Shown: positions 17,643-26,035 of the stretch, one piece after another | Layout: every line of letters starts with the position of its first letter | How positions within the stretch are numbered: the stretch's first letter is position 1 | Assembly: GCA_019449635.1 (NCBI GenBank) | Contig: JAGRPI010000030.1 | Span: 79,148 to 143,147 of the forward strand | DNA: 64,000 nt | From: Candidatus Ferrigenium bremense | GTDB taxonomy: Bacteria; Pseudomonadota; Gammaproteobacteria; Burkholderiales; Gallionellaceae | Direction: 5' to 3' | Notes under the pieces: model-generated | What the model was told of the DNA's origin: nothing | Seen by the model: the letters and a program-made list of their open reading frames with translations, nothing else | Databases searched by the model: none | Translations under genes and position numbers: made by a program

Positions 17643-18713
17643 ATGAAAGAACTGTTCGTCACAGAAACCCGCGCGCGGCTGCGCACCTGGCTGGCGATCG
17701 GCTATGCGCTGTTCATCGTGTACGCCAGCCTGTCGCCCTTTACCGGCTGGCGCGAGCAGGGCCTGGATTTCCTCGAGGTGCTCGGCGCGCCCCTGCGGCT
17801 CACCTATACCGCCTTCGATGCGACCGTCAATCTGCTGTCCTACCTGCCGTTCGGCCTGCTGGCCGGGCTGGCGCTGCATGCGCGTTTCGGCGCGGCGGCC
17901 AGCGTGTTCCTTGGCCTGTGCCTGGGAGTGTCGCTATCGGCGGGCATGGAGTTTCTGCAGATGTATTTGCCCGCGCGCATCAGTTCGAACATGGATTTGC
18001 TGGCCAACGGCGCGGGCGCGCTGAGCGGCGCGCTGCTGGCAGTGAGCGTGGCTTCGTGGAACTGGTTGTTTGGCCGCCTGACGCGCTGGCGCAGCGGCCT
18101 CTTTCACCAGGGGAGGGAGATGGATTTCGGCTTGGCGCTGCTCGCGCTGTGGATGTTCGGGCAGGTCAATCCGTCCTTGCCGATGCTGGGCAATGTGTTC
18201 ATCAGCGAGGTGGCACGTCAGCCGTTTGCCGTGCTGCCGCCCGCCCCGTTCGGCTGGTGGGAAAGCGGCGCCGTCACGCTGAATCTGCTGATGCTGGGCA
18301 CGCTGCTGCTGACCCTGCTGCGCGCGCCGCGCAATGCCGTCATTGCGTTGCCGGTGATATTGAGCGTGGTGGCGCTGGCGAAATTCGTTGCGGCGGCGCT
18401 GCTGCTGAAGTCATGGGCATTGTTGCTGTGGATCAATAGCGAGGCGGTGCTTGGGATTTTGCTTGGGATGGTGCTGCTGTTTGCTGCGCTGTCGCTGCCG
18501 CGCAGCGCGGCGATCGTCTCAGGTGCGGCGGTGGCGCTGGCCTATTTTGCCGTGGTGAATTTCGTGTTCGGCGACAATACGCCCGCAGCCGCAATGTCGG
18601 TGTATCACTGGCATTACGGGCACTTGCTCAATTACAACGGGCTGGCGCAGACCATCGCGCTGGTCTTTCCGCTGTTGCTGCTGTTTCACCTGTGGCGCAT
18701 CAGGAAAGTATAA
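17643..18713 (+). CDS. VanZ-family membrane protein
   Basis: A 356-residue multi-pass membrane protein. The N-terminal half is VanZ-like: GYALFIVYASLSPFTGW, FDATVNLLSYLPFGLLAGLAL, GVSLSAGMEFLQMYLPARISSNMDLLANGAGALSGALLA, with the conserved polar residues in helices (SPF, N-LSY-PFG, E-Q). The C-terminal half adds about six more helices. VanZ proteins are linked to teicoplanin resistance in some Gram-positives, but in proteobacteria the role is unknown. It precedes the ferredoxin gene by 74 bases. Confidence 0.85.
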   Translation: MKELFVTETRARLRTWLAIGYALFIVYASLSPFTGWREQGLDFLEVLGAPLRLTYTAFDATVNLLSYLPFGLLAGLALHARFGAAASVFLGLCLGVSLSAGMEFLQMYLPARISSNMDLLANGAGALSGALLAVSVASWNWLFGRLTRWRSGLFHQGREMDFGLALLALWMFGQVNPSLPMLGNVFISEVARQPFAVLPPAPFGWWESGAVTLNLLMLGTLLLTLLRAPRNAVIALPVILSVVALAKFVAAALLLKSWALLLWINSEAVLGILLGMVLLFAALSLPRSAAIVSGAAVALAYFAVVNFVFGDNTPAAAMSVYHWHYGHLLNYNGLAQTIALVFPLLLLFHLWRIRKV

Positions 18714-18787
18714 TTCCGCGCGGCATGGGGGTCTGGCACCTGCGCTGCATCATGCCTCAGATCATTTTAATTTACCGGGAGTCTTCT

Positions 18788-19099
18788 ATGGGTTTTTACG
18801 ACAAGCATGTTTTTTTCTGCACCAACCAGCGCGCGGACGGCGGCGACTGCTGCGCCAAGCACGGCGCACCCAAGGCGCGCGACTACATGAAGAACAAGGT
18901 TGCCGAGCTTGGCATCTCCACGCTCAGGAACAACATCCGCATCAATACCGCCGGCTGCATGAACCGTTGCGACGAGGGGCCGGTCATCGTGGTGTATCCG
19001 GAAGGTACCTGGTACACCTACATGGATGAAAAAGACCTCGACGAGATCATCGAGGAGCATCTCAGGCATGGCCGGGTCGTCGAGCGCCTGAAGATCTAG
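18788..19099 (+). CDS. Thioredoxin-like [2Fe-2S] ferredoxin
   Basis: A 103-residue ferredoxin of the thioredoxin-fold class. Cys ligands appear in VFFCTNQRADGGDCCAKHG and INTAGCMNRCDEGPVIVVYPEG; YTYMDEKDLDEIIEEHL follows. The start ATG at 18788 has GGAG upstream; the longer frame before it lacks similarity. It probably transfers electrons to an unidentified cytosolic partner. It is convergent with yggU, separated by a GC-rich hairpin (19101-19122). Confidence 0.92.
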   Translation: MGFYDKHVFFCTNQRADGGDCCAKHGAPKARDYMKNKVAELGISTLRNNIRINTAGCMNRCDEGPVIVVYPEGTWYTYMDEKDLDEIIEEHLRHGRVVERLKI

Positions 19100-19100
19100 C

Positions 19101-19122
19101 AGGTCGGGCTGAAGCCCGACCT
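19101..19122. terminator. Hairpin between convergent ferredoxin and yggU genes
   Basis: AGGTCGGGC-TGAA-GCCCGACCT, a 9-bp perfect stem with a 4-base loop, lies right after the ferredoxin stop and covers the first base pair of the yggU stop codon. There is no T-run, so it is either a weak bidirectional terminator or a mobile palindromic repeat of the GTCGGGCTGAAGCCCGAC type. Confidence 0.5.
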
Positions 19123-19405
19123 ACGGCAGCAAGCCTTCCGGGTCTATGGCGCTGCCGGTGACCGCCACGACCTTGTGGCGCGATTGCCCGCCCTGCCTGA
19201 GTTCCACCTGGCGCAACGGCACGCCGAACAATTCCGCGATGAATCTCAATAAGGCTTCGTTGGCGCGGCCTTCGACGGGCGGCGCGGCGAGCCGCAGCTT
19301 GAGCGCCTCGCCGTGCAAACCGGCGACCCCGCTGCGTTTCGCGCCGGGCTGGACATGCAGAGTCAGGGTGATGACCTCCCCGCTGTGGCGATACCAACCG
19401 GCCAT
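19121..19405 (-). CDS. yggU: DUF167/YggU family protein
   Basis: A 94-residue protein with the DUF167 pattern: LTLHVQPGAKRSGVAGLHGEALKLRLAAPPVEGRANEALLRFIAELFGVPLRQVELRQGGQSRHK. The family is conserved and of unknown function. It is last in the yggS-proC-yggT-yggU order, directly after yggT. The stop codon lies in the hairpin shared with the convergent ferredoxin gene. Confidence 0.92.
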   Translation of the reverse strand: MAGWYRHSGEVITLTLHVQPGAKRSGVAGLHGEALKLRLAAPPVEGRANEALLRFIAELFGVPLRQVELRQGGQSRHKVVAVTGSAIDPEGLLP

Positions 19406-19972
19406 CTACAGGAGCCCGGCCGCGACGCGCTCCAGCGCGCCGATCGGCACGATCACGGCAAGCTGGCAGACGATGAACAGCAGCAGCGGCGACAGATCCA
19501 CGTTGCCCAGCAGCGGCACGATGCGGCGCAAAGGCTGGAGAAACCGCCAAGTGACGGCTGCCAGCAGCGGCGCGACCGGCGTATGGGGGTTAAGCCAGGA
19601 CAGGATCGCCTGCGCGAATATGGCCGCCATCAGCAGGTACAGGCTGATCTTGAGCAGCTTGACCAGCGCCAGAAACAGCAGCCCCGGTAACGGGAAGCCG
19701 TGGAACGGGTAGCCCTGTGCCCACAAGGCGGCGGCCAGGTAGAGCATTTCGGCCAGCAGCGCGAGCAGCAGCGTTGCGCTGTCCAGCCCGCGCACCGCTG
19801 GGATGAAACGGCGCGCGCGCAGCACCAGGAAATCGGTCAGCGCCATGATGAATTCGCCGATCGGATTACGCAGCGGCGCGCGTAACCACTGCAAATGGAA
19901 GCGCAGCAGCAGGATCGCCGCGAACGGTTGCAGCAGGATGTCGAGCAGGAACAGCAGGGCTTCGTTCATCAT
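19406..19972 (-). CDS. yggT: YggT family membrane protein
   Basis: A 188-residue integral membrane protein with two YggT repeats: LLFLLDILLQPFAAILLLRFHLQWLRAPLRNPIGEFI and, in the second half, LYLLMAAIFAQAILSWLNPHTPVAPLLAAVTWRFLQPLRRIVPLLGNVDLSPLL. The family has been linked to osmotic tolerance in enterobacteria, but the mechanism is unclear. The start overlaps the proC stop by 4 bases (ATGA). Confidence 0.93.
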   Translation of the reverse strand: MMNEALLFLLDILLQPFAAILLLRFHLQWLRAPLRNPIGEFIMALTDFLVLRARRFIPAVRGLDSATLLLALLAEMLYLAAALWAQGYPFHGFPLPGLLFLALVKLLKISLYLLMAAIFAQAILSWLNPHTPVAPLLAAVTWRFLQPLRRIVPLLGNVDLSPLLLFIVCQLAVIVPIGALERVAAGLL

Positions 19973-20781
19973 GGCTGCGTTCCGAGTTCGTCGCCCATCT
20001 CCTTGGCGCGCGCGGCGGCGGCATGGGCGGCCTCTGCGATATGCTCGGCGACACGGTTGGCGGCCATGCTCAGCAGGGCGCGCTCGGTGGTGCCGTTCTT
20101 CGACGTGACGCGTGCGCGCAGCACGCCGGCATCCTCGTCGCTGCCGGCGGCCAGCTTGCTGGCGCCCAGGAAGGTCGCGAGGCTCAGGCGGCGCGCATCT
20201 TCGGCATTGAAGCCCAGCTCGCGCGCCGCCTGTTGCAGCGCCTCGATGAAATAGAACACATAGGCCGGGCCGCTGCCGGAGATCGCCGTGACGGCATCCA
20301 GCATCGTCTCATCCTGCAGCCACAGCGTTTCGCCCACCGCCTCCAGGATGTCTTGCGCCTGCCCGCATTGCACGGTGCTCACCGCGGGCAAGGCGTACAG
20401 TCCGGTCATGCCGCTGCGGACCAGCGCCGGGGTGTTGGGCATGGCGCGCACCACCGCTTGGCTGTTCGCCCAGCGCGCGATGTCGCCGGCGCGGATGCCG
20501 GCGGCGATGGAGATCAGCAGTTGCCCCTTGAGCAGCGGGGCAAGTTGCTGCGCCACCTCGCGCAATTGCTGCGGCTTCACCGCCAGCACGATGACCTGGC
20601 TGCCGTCCATGCCCTCGACCAGATTATCCACGGATTGCACGGCAAAATCGTGCTGCAGCCGTGCGCGGCTGTCCGCGTTGATTTCCACCACGCAGAGCTG
20701 CTCGGTGCAAAACCCCTTGCCGAGCAGGCCGCCAATGAGCGCGCTGGACATGTTGCCGCCGCCGATGAAGCAGATATTCAT
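19969..20781 (-). CDS. proC: Pyrroline-5-carboxylate reductase
   Basis: A 270-residue NADPH enzyme for the last step of proline synthesis. The Rossmann motif is ICFIGGGNMSSALIGGLL at the N-terminus; VIVLAVKPQQL and RAMPNTPALVRSGMTGLYA follow, then the C-terminal signature GSGPAYVFYFIEALQQAARELG. It is coupled to yggT. The repeat at 20811-20928 separates it from yggS. Confidence 0.96.
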   Translation of the reverse strand: MNICFIGGGNMSSALIGGLLGKGFCTEQLCVVEINADSRARLQHDFAVQSVDNLVEGMDGSQVIVLAVKPQQLREVAQQLAPLLKGQLLISIAAGIRAGDIARWANSQAVVRAMPNTPALVRSGMTGLYALPAVSTVQCGQAQDILEAVGETLWLQDETMLDAVTAISGSGPAYVFYFIEALQQAARELGFNAEDARRLSLATFLGASKLAAGSDEDAGVLRARVTSKNGTTERALLSMAANRVAEHIAEAAHAAAARAKEMGDELGTQP

Positions 20782-20810
20782 ATATTTTCCTCACAATTCA
20801 TGAAACAACG

Positions 20811-20928
20811 TAGCCACGGATGAACACGGATAAGCACGGATAAAACCCCGTATTGTGACGGGCCGATATGCCGCCTAAGCGGCATAAAAAATAATTCGAC
20901 CATCGACATCCGTGTCAATCCGTGGCTA
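20811..20928. repeat. Inverted-terminus repeat, family N (copy 2)
   Basis: Starts TAGCCACGGATGAACACGGA and ends ATCCGTGTCAATCCGTGGCTA, with an internal ATGCCGCCTAAGCGGCAT palindrome. It fills the proC-yggS gap, and its last bases (CTA) form the yggS stop codon on the minus strand. Shares termini with 5782-5904. Confidence 0.78.
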
Positions 20929-21627
20929 ATTGCCTTTTGCCGGATATTCACGCCGCCCGAAGATCGCCGAGCCGACGCGCACCATAGTCGCACCTTCCGC
21001 GATGGCCGCGGCAAAGTCGTGCGACATGCCCATCGACAGGGTATCGAGTTGCAGGCCCTGCCGGTTCAATTGCTCGCGCAGCTTGCGCAGCCGTGCAAAT
21101 GCCGCACGCTGCGCGGCAATCTCGCCGCTTGGCTCGGGGATGGCCATCAGCCCGCGCAGACGGAGGTGCGGCAGGTGCGCGATGGCTGTTGCCAGTTGCG
21201 CCGTCTCTTCGGGAGGCACGCCGCTCTTGCTGGCCTCATTGCTGATGTTCACCTGCAGGCACATCTGCAGCGGCGGCAGGTGCGCGGGGCGCTGCCCGGA
21301 CAGCCGCTCGGCGATCTTCAACCGGTCCACGCTGTGCACCCAGGCAAAGTGTTCCGCAATGGCGCGCGTCTTGTTGCCCTGCACCGGGCCGATATAATGC
21401 CACTCGATCGGCAGGTCATGCAGCGCGGCGATCTTGTGCAGCGCTTCCTGGACATAGCTTTCGGCGAAGCGGGTCTGCCCGGCCCGGTAGGCTTCGCGTA
21501 TCGCTTCGGGCGCGAAGGTCTTGCTGACGGCCAGCAGGCCGATGTCGTCCGGGGCGCGGCCCGCTTTGGCCGCCGCCGCGTCCATCGCGTTGCGCACGGC
21601 TTGCAAGTTGGAAGCGATTGTTGTCAT
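20926..21627 (-). CDS. yggS: Pyridoxal-phosphate homeostasis protein YggS
   Basis: A 233-residue PLP-binding protein of the alanine-racemase barrel type. The Lys is in DDIGLLAVSKTFAPEAI, followed by RFAESYVQEALHKI, EWHYIGPVQGNKTRAI, VNISNEASKSGV, LMAIPE and LSMGMSHDFAAAIAEGATMVRVGSAIFG. The start at 21627 (MTTIASNLQAV) is chosen because the longer frame runs antisense into pilT. The stop codon is supplied by repeat N. The gene is divergent from pilT. Confidence 0.95.
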   Translation of the reverse strand: MTTIASNLQAVRNAMDAAAAKAGRAPDDIGLLAVSKTFAPEAIREAYRAGQTRFAESYVQEALHKIAALHDLPIEWHYIGPVQGNKTRAIAEHFAWVHSVDRLKIAERLSGQRPAHLPPLQMCLQVNISNEASKSGVPPEETAQLATAIAHLPHLRLRGLMAIPEPSGEIAAQRAAFARLRKLREQLNRQGLQLDTLSMGMSHDFAAAIAEGATMVRVGSAIFGRREYPAKGN

Positions 21628-21715
21628 AATCCCGTGCGCTACCCATCCTCTTATACGCGGCTCCAGGCCGTCTTGATCAAACCGGCCTGAAACCGGCCAA
21701 ACAGGGAAGATTATA

Positions 21716-22759
21716 ATGGATATCACCGAACTGCTTGCCTTCGGCGTCAAGAACAAAGCCTCCGACCTGCATCTCTCCGCCGGCCTGCCGCCGATGATAC
21801 GCGTGCATGGCGACATGCGCCGCATCAATCTGCCCGCGATGGAGCACAAGGAGGTGCATGCGCTGGTGTATGACATCATGAACGACCAGCAGCGCAAGTT
21901 CTACGAGGAGAACAAGGAGGTCGATTTTTCCTTCGAGGTTCCGGGACTGGCGCGTTTCCGCGTAAATGCGTTCATACAGAATCGCGGCGCAGGCGCGGTC
22001 ATGCGTACCATTCCCTCCAAGATACTGTCTCTGGAAGACCTCAAGGCGCCGAAGAGTTTCGAGACCATCTCGGATTACCCGCGCGGCATGGTGCTGGTCA
22101 CCGGGCCGACCGGCTCCGGCAAATCCACCACGCTGGCGGCGATGATCAACCACCGCAATGAACACGAAATGGGGCACATCCTGACGGTGGAAGATCCGAT
22201 CGAGTTCGTGCATGAAAGCAAGAAATGCCTGATCAACCAGCGCGAAGTCGGACGGGATACGCTGTCTTTCCAGAATGCCTTGCGCTCGGCGCTGCGTGAA
22301 GACCCGGATATCATCCTGGTCGGCGAAATGCGCGATCTGGAAACCATCCGCCTGGCGATGTCCGCGGCGGAAACCGGCCACTTGGTATTCGGCACGCTGC
22401 ACACCAGTTCGGCGGCCAAGACCATCGACCGTATCATCGACGTGTTCCCTGCCGACGAAAAGGAAATGGTGCGCGCGATGTTGTCGGAATCGCTGCGCGC
22501 GGTGATCTCGCAGGCGCTGCTCAAGACCAAGGACGGCACCGGCCGGGTAGCCGCACACGAGATCATGGTTTGCACCCCGGCGATCCGCAATCTGATCCGC
22601 GAGGCCAAGGTGCCGCAGATGTATTCCGCCATTCAGACCGGCCAGAATCTGGGGATGCAGACGCTCGATCAATGCCTGACCAACCTGGTCAAGAGTGGGC
22701 AGGTTGCACCGGCCGAGGCGCGCAGCAAGGCGATGAACAAGGATCTGTTCCCCGGCTGA
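21716..22759 (+). CDS. pilT: Type IV pilus retraction ATPase PilT
   Basis: A 347-residue hexameric ATPase powering pilus retraction at the inner membrane. It begins MDITELLAFGVKNKASDLHLSAGLPP. Walker A is GPTGSGKSTT, the Asp box VEDPIEF, Walker B LVGEMRDLETI, the His box TGHLVFGTLHTSSA, and the C-terminal AIRNLIREAKVPQMYSAIQTGQ precedes the end. A MITE separates it from pilU. Confidence 0.97.
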   Translation: MDITELLAFGVKNKASDLHLSAGLPPMIRVHGDMRRINLPAMEHKEVHALVYDIMNDQQRKFYEENKEVDFSFEVPGLARFRVNAFIQNRGAGAVMRTIPSKILSLEDLKAPKSFETISDYPRGMVLVTGPTGSGKSTTLAAMINHRNEHEMGHILTVEDPIEFVHESKKCLINQREVGRDTLSFQNALRSALREDPDIILVGEMRDLETIRLAMSAAETGHLVFGTLHTSSAAKTIDRIIDVFPADEKEMVRAMLSESLRAVISQALLKTKDGTGRVAAHEIMVCTPAIRNLIREAKVPQMYSAIQTGQNLGMQTLDQCLTNLVKSGQVAPAEARSKAMNKDLFPG

Positions 22760-22778
22760 CGATTACACAGGAAGAACG

Positions 22779-22919
22779 GGTGCCTCTAGAAATTTGTTAT
22801 GCGGGATGGAGCGCAAGGAGCCGCGCAGCGAATGACGAGGCATATCTGATTGGATAGACGAGGAATGAGCGAGCACGCGACACTGCGATTCGCCCGCATA
22901 ACGAATTTATAGAGGTACC
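22779..22919 (+). mobile_element. MITE family M, copy 1 (pilT-pilU gap)
   Basis: About 141 bases with terminal inverted repeats GGTGCCTCTAGAAATTTGTT ... and their complement ending ATTTATAGAGGTACC. Interior holds GCGCAAGGAGCCGCGCAGCG and GAGCGAGCACGCG. Two further copies lie at 25886-26025 and 50546-50687. It ends four bases before the pilU ATG, and its last bases AGAGGT are the only Shine-Dalgarno-like sequence for pilU. Confidence 0.88.
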
Positions 22920-22922
22920 CAT

Positions 22923-24059
22923 ATGGAAAGAGACCAGGCCACCGAACTGATACACAATCTGCTGCGCGGCATGATCAGCAAGAAGGCGTCCGACTTGTTC
23001 GTTACGACCGGCTTCCCGCCGGCCTTCAAGGTAGACGGCAAGATGACGCCGGTTTCCAACCAGGCGCTGACCCCGGTGCACACCCAGGAGCTGGCGCGTG
23101 CCATCATGAACGACCGCCAGGCCGCCGAGTTCGAAGCGACGCACGAGTGCAACTTTGCGATCAGTCCGCCCGGCATAGGCCGGTTCCGTGTGAACGTGTT
23201 CATGCAGCAACAGCGTGTCGGCATGGTGATGCGCACGATCACCACCAAGATCCCCGATCTCGACCAGATGGGGATGCCGCCCGTGCTCAAGGATATCGTG
23301 ATGACCAAGCGCGGTCTGGTGATCCTGGTCGGCGGAACCGGCTCGGGCAAGTCAACCACGCTGGCGGCGATGATCGGCCATCGCAACAAGAACAGTTACG
23401 GGCACATCATCACCATCGAAGACCCGGTGGAATACGTGCATGAGCATATCAATTGCATCATCACCCACCGCGAGGTCGGCGTGGATACCGATTCATGGCA
23501 GGCCGCACTGAAGAACACTTTGCGCCAGGCGCCTGACGTGATTCTGATCGGCGAGATCCGCGACCGCGAAACCATGGAATATGCCGTGGCTTTCGCCGAG
23601 ACCGGCCACCTGTGCATGGCGACGCTGCATGCCAACAGCGCCAACCAGGCGCTGGACCGCATCATCAACTTCTTCCCGGAAGAGCGCCGCGAACAACTGC
23701 TGATGGACTTGTCGCTGAACATCAAGGCGCTCATCTCACAGCGTCTGATTCCGAAGAAGGATGGCGCCGGGCGCGCCGCCGCGATCGAGATCATGCTCAA
23801 TTCCCCGCTGATTGCCGACCTGATCTTCAAGGGTGAAGTGCATACCATCAAGGAAATCATGGCCAAGTCGCGCGAACTGGGCATGGAGACTTTCGATGGG
23901 GCGCTGTTCAATCTGTACGAATCGGGCACGATCGCCTATGAAGAAGCCCTGAAGAACGCCGACTCGGTCAATGACCTGCGGCTGCGCATCAAGCTGCAAA
24001 GCAAGCTGGGTGGAGACCGCGATGTGATGAGCGGGACAGAAAACCTCAAGATGACCTAA
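22923..24059 (+). CDS. pilU: Type IV pilus retraction ATPase PilU
   Basis: A 378-residue PilT paralogue that assists retraction. It opens MERDQATELIHNLLRGMISKKASDLFVTTGFPP. Walker A is GGTGSGKSTT, followed by IEDPVEYVHEH, LIGEIRDRETM, GHLCMATLHANSANQALDRIINFFPEE, and a C-terminal tail longer than PilT's (LRIKLQSKLGGDRDVMSG). Its ribosome-binding site is contributed by the MITE just upstream, so its expression depends on the insertion. Confidence 0.96.
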   Translation: MERDQATELIHNLLRGMISKKASDLFVTTGFPPAFKVDGKMTPVSNQALTPVHTQELARAIMNDRQAAEFEATHECNFAISPPGIGRFRVNVFMQQQRVGMVMRTITTKIPDLDQMGMPPVLKDIVMTKRGLVILVGGTGSGKSTTLAAMIGHRNKNSYGHIITIEDPVEYVHEHINCIITHREVGVDTDSWQAALKNTLRQAPDVILIGEIRDRETMEYAVAFAETGHLCMATLHANSANQALDRIINFFPEERREQLLMDLSLNIKALISQRLIPKKDGAGRAAAIEIMLNSPLIADLIFKGEVHTIKEIMAKSRELGMETFDGALFNLYESGTIAYEEALKNADSVNDLRLRIKLQSKLGGDRDVMSGTENLKMT

Positions 24060-24060
24060 C

Positions 24061-24107
24061 GGGCATGGCAAATGTGCTACCCATGATGATTATCCCGCCA
24101 TGCCCGT
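24061..24107 (+). terminator. Possible terminator hairpin after pilU
   Basis: GGGCATGGC and its exact complement GCCATGCCC (24061-24069 and 24097-24105) with a ~27-base loop follow the pilU stop; the sequence continues GTTTCCC, a weak T-tract. Possibly a terminator. Confidence 0.4.
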
Positions 24108-24108
24108 T

Positions 24109-24210
24109 TCCCTCTCTCCTGGCTTTCTGATAGAACCACTAGCCATCTGACTAGGCTGTCCAACAACAACAGCCAAGTCATTGGTTATCCCACTTGTGGG
24201 AGAGAGGGAC
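24109..24210 (+). repeat. Nested repeat (family R inside family K), copy downstream of pilU
   Basis: K arms CCCTCTCTCCTGGCTTTCT and CCCACTTGTGGGAGAGAGGG enclose an R hairpin with flanks CACTAGCCATCTGACTAGG and AAGTCATTGGTTAT. The inner stem is GACTaGGCTGT / ACAGCCaAGTC (24148-24158, 24169-24179). This copy is intergenic. Its stem differs from the other R copies yet remains paired. Confidence 0.8.
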
Positions 24211-24235
24211 GCAGCCTCGCTACGCGAGTTTCACA

Positions 24236-25375
24236 TTAACCGCGATTGCTGCCGGTCACGATCTTGTATTCCAGCAAGCGGCATTCGATCGCGCCGTTGA
24301 ACAGCGGGGTGCGCTTGGAAGGGGATAAACGCATCAGTTTCAAAATGGCTTTATCAGCCGTGAACAGATACGCCGTCCAGCCGCCGAATTTTTTCTTCAG
24401 CGCGTCGCCCAGCTTCGGATACAGTTCCGCCAGTTCATCCAATTCACCCATGCGTTCACCGTAGGGCAGGTTCGCCACCAGCACGCCGCGTTCCGCCGGA
24501 GCCGAGATTTCCAGTACATTGGCCTGCTTGAGCTGCACGCATTCCGCCAGTCCCGCTTCATCCAGATTGCGCCATGAGGTCTTCAGCGCATCACCGTACA
24601 AGTCGCTGCCGTAGATTTCCAGCGGTCCTGGCGGCAGCTGCGCGGCAATCGCCTGCGAGCGCATTTCATTCCATTTTGCAGCGTCGAAATTTTTCAGCTT
24701 CTCGAAGGCGAAACTGCGCGCGATACCGGGCTGGATGTTCAGCGACATCTGCGCCGCCTCGATCAGGAACGTGCCGCTGCCGCACATCGGGTCGAGCAGC
24801 GGCGTGCCGGGCTGCCAGCCGCTCAGGCGCAGGATGCCCGCCGCGAGGTTTTCCCGGATCGGCGCGATATTGGTGTGTGACCGCACGCCGCGCTTGAACA
24901 GCGCGTCGCCGGAGGTATCCAGATACAGCATCAGTTTGCTGTCTTCGATGAACACATGAATGCGCACATCCGGTTGCAGCGTGTCCACGCTGGGGCGCTC
25001 GTTGCAGTGTGCGCGGAAGCGGTCGCACACGGCATCCTTGACCAGCAGCGTGATGAATTCCAGACTCTTCAGCGGGCAGCGAATCGCCGTGGTGTTCACG
25101 CGGATCGTGTTGGTCACGTCGAACCAGCGCTGCCATTGCAGATCGAACACCGTCTTGTAAATGTCCTGTTCGCTGCGATATTGCGTTTCTGCGATGCGCC
25201 ACAGGATGCGGCTGGCGATGCGGCTCTCCAGATTGGCGCGATAGCACAGCGGCCAGTCGCCGGAAAAATGCACGCCGCCCTCGGTGCTGCGCACATGCTG
25301 TGCGCCAAGCGCTTCGAGATCGCTGTGCAAGATAGCTTCCAGGCCGCGCGGGCAGGGGGCGAAAAAATCAGGCAT
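24236..25375 (-). CDS. THUMP-domain RNA (guanine-N2) methyltransferase, RlmL-like
   Basis: A 379-residue class I methyltransferase. The N-terminal THUMP region (FAPCPRGLEAILHSDLEALGA, IRVNTTAIRCPLKSLEFITLLVKDAVCDRF, VHIFIEDSKLMLYLDTSGDALFKRG) is followed by the catalytic domain with LLDPMCGSGTFLIEAA and the target-base motif VANLPYGERMGE. It matches the N-terminal methyltransferase half of RlmKL (23S G2445) as a stand-alone protein. The exact nucleotide target is inferred from family knowledge. Confidence 0.88.
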   Translation of the reverse strand: MPDFFAPCPRGLEAILHSDLEALGAQHVRSTEGGVHFSGDWPLCYRANLESRIASRILWRIAETQYRSEQDIYKTVFDLQWQRWFDVTNTIRVNTTAIRCPLKSLEFITLLVKDAVCDRFRAHCNERPSVDTLQPDVRIHVFIEDSKLMLYLDTSGDALFKRGVRSHTNIAPIRENLAAGILRLSGWQPGTPLLDPMCGSGTFLIEAAQMSLNIQPGIARSFAFEKLKNFDAAKWNEMRSQAIAAQLPPGPLEIYGSDLYGDALKTSWRNLDEAGLAECVQLKQANVLEISAPAERGVLVANLPYGERMGELDELAELYPKLGDALKKKFGGWTAYLFTADKAILKLMRLSPSKRTPLFNGAIECRLLEYKIVTGSNRG

Positions 25376-25395
25376 AAATAGATATCAAGTAATAC

Positions 25396-25459
25396 GTTCG
25401 CCCTGAGGTATCGAAGGGCGGACATCGGTAAACGGGCTTCGATACCTCAGCCCGAACGG
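25396..25459. repeat. REP pair (CCCTGAGGTATCGAAGGGC type)
   Basis: GTTCGCCCTGAGGTATCGAA at 25396 and its complement TTCGATACCTCAGCCCGAAC near 25438-25457 form a long palindrome in the gap between the methyltransferase and hemJ. Related pairs lie at 34498-34565, inside priA (54093-54153) and, as a half unit, inside the hydrolase gene (27925-27951). Confidence 0.8.
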
Positions 25460-25472
25460 CGGCATGGTAAGG

Positions 25473-25883
25473 CTAAAACGGCTTGACGGTGACCAGAATG
25501 ACGATGGCTGCCAGCAGCAAGACGGGGGCCTCGTTGAGCCAGCGGTAGAAGATATGGCTGCGCGTGTTCCGGTCGGCGGCGAATTGCCTGAGCAGATGGC
25601 CGCAGTAGTAGTGGTAGCCGAGCAGCAGCAAGACCAGCAGGAGCTTGGCGTGCATCCAGCCACCGCCGATGCCGTAGCCCAGCCATAACCACAGGCCGAA
25701 ACCGACGGCCAGCCAGGCGATCGGCGTGGCGAAGCGGTACAGCTTGCGCTCCATCAACTTCAGCCGCGCGATTTCGGCAGGCTCGGTCGCCATCGCATGG
25801 TTCACGAAGATGCGCGGCAAATAGAACAGCCCGGCGAACCAGCTCACCACGAAAATGATGTGAAACGCCTTAACCCACAACAT
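25473..25883 (-). CDS. hemJ: Protoporphyrinogen oxidase HemJ
   Basis: A 136-residue four-helix membrane protein. It starts MLWVKAFHIIFVVSWFAGLFYLPRIFVNHA, with the conserved His of the first helix, and continues KLMERKLYRFATPIAWLAV, WMHAKLLLVLLLLGYHYYCG and a C-terminal NEAPVLLLAAIVILVTVKPF. HemJ oxidises protoporphyrinogen IX in organisms lacking HemG/HemY, fitting with hemL, hemB and hemE nearby. A MITE ends two bases before its ATG, and its terminal AGAGGTG supplies the ribosome-binding site. Confidence 0.92.
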   Translation of the reverse strand: MLWVKAFHIIFVVSWFAGLFYLPRIFVNHAMATEPAEIARLKLMERKLYRFATPIAWLAVGFGLWLWLGYGIGGGWMHAKLLLVLLLLGYHYYCGHLLRQFAADRNTRSHIFYRWLNEAPVLLLAAIVILVTVKPF

Positions 25884-25885
25884 AA

Positions 25886-26025
25886 AACACCTCTATAAAT
25901 CCATTTTCCGGGCGAATCGCGGCGTCGCGTGCTCGCTCACTCCTCGTCTATCTATCCGATATGCCTCGTCGTTCGCTGTGCGGCTCCTTGCGCTTCATCC
26001 CGCAAAACGAATTTCTAGAGGTGTT
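25886..26025 (-). mobile_element. MITE family M, copy 2 (upstream of hemJ)
   Basis: About 140 bases: ACACCTCTATAAATCC ... GAATTTCTAGAGGTGTT, opposite orientation to copy 1 and sharing its interior (GGCGTCGCGTGCTCGCTC, GCGGCTCCTTGCGCTTCATC). It lies between the nodJ-like gene end and the hemJ start. The hemJ-proximal end reads AGAGGTGTTTT-ATG on the minus strand. I saw no clear target duplication. Confidence 0.88.
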
Positions 26026-26035
26026 TTGGATATTT

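Noticed and set aside
17498..18439. 313-codon + frame overlapping the VanZ gene
   Set aside because: Out-of-frame reading of the VanZ-like gene, which has clear membrane helices and family motifs.
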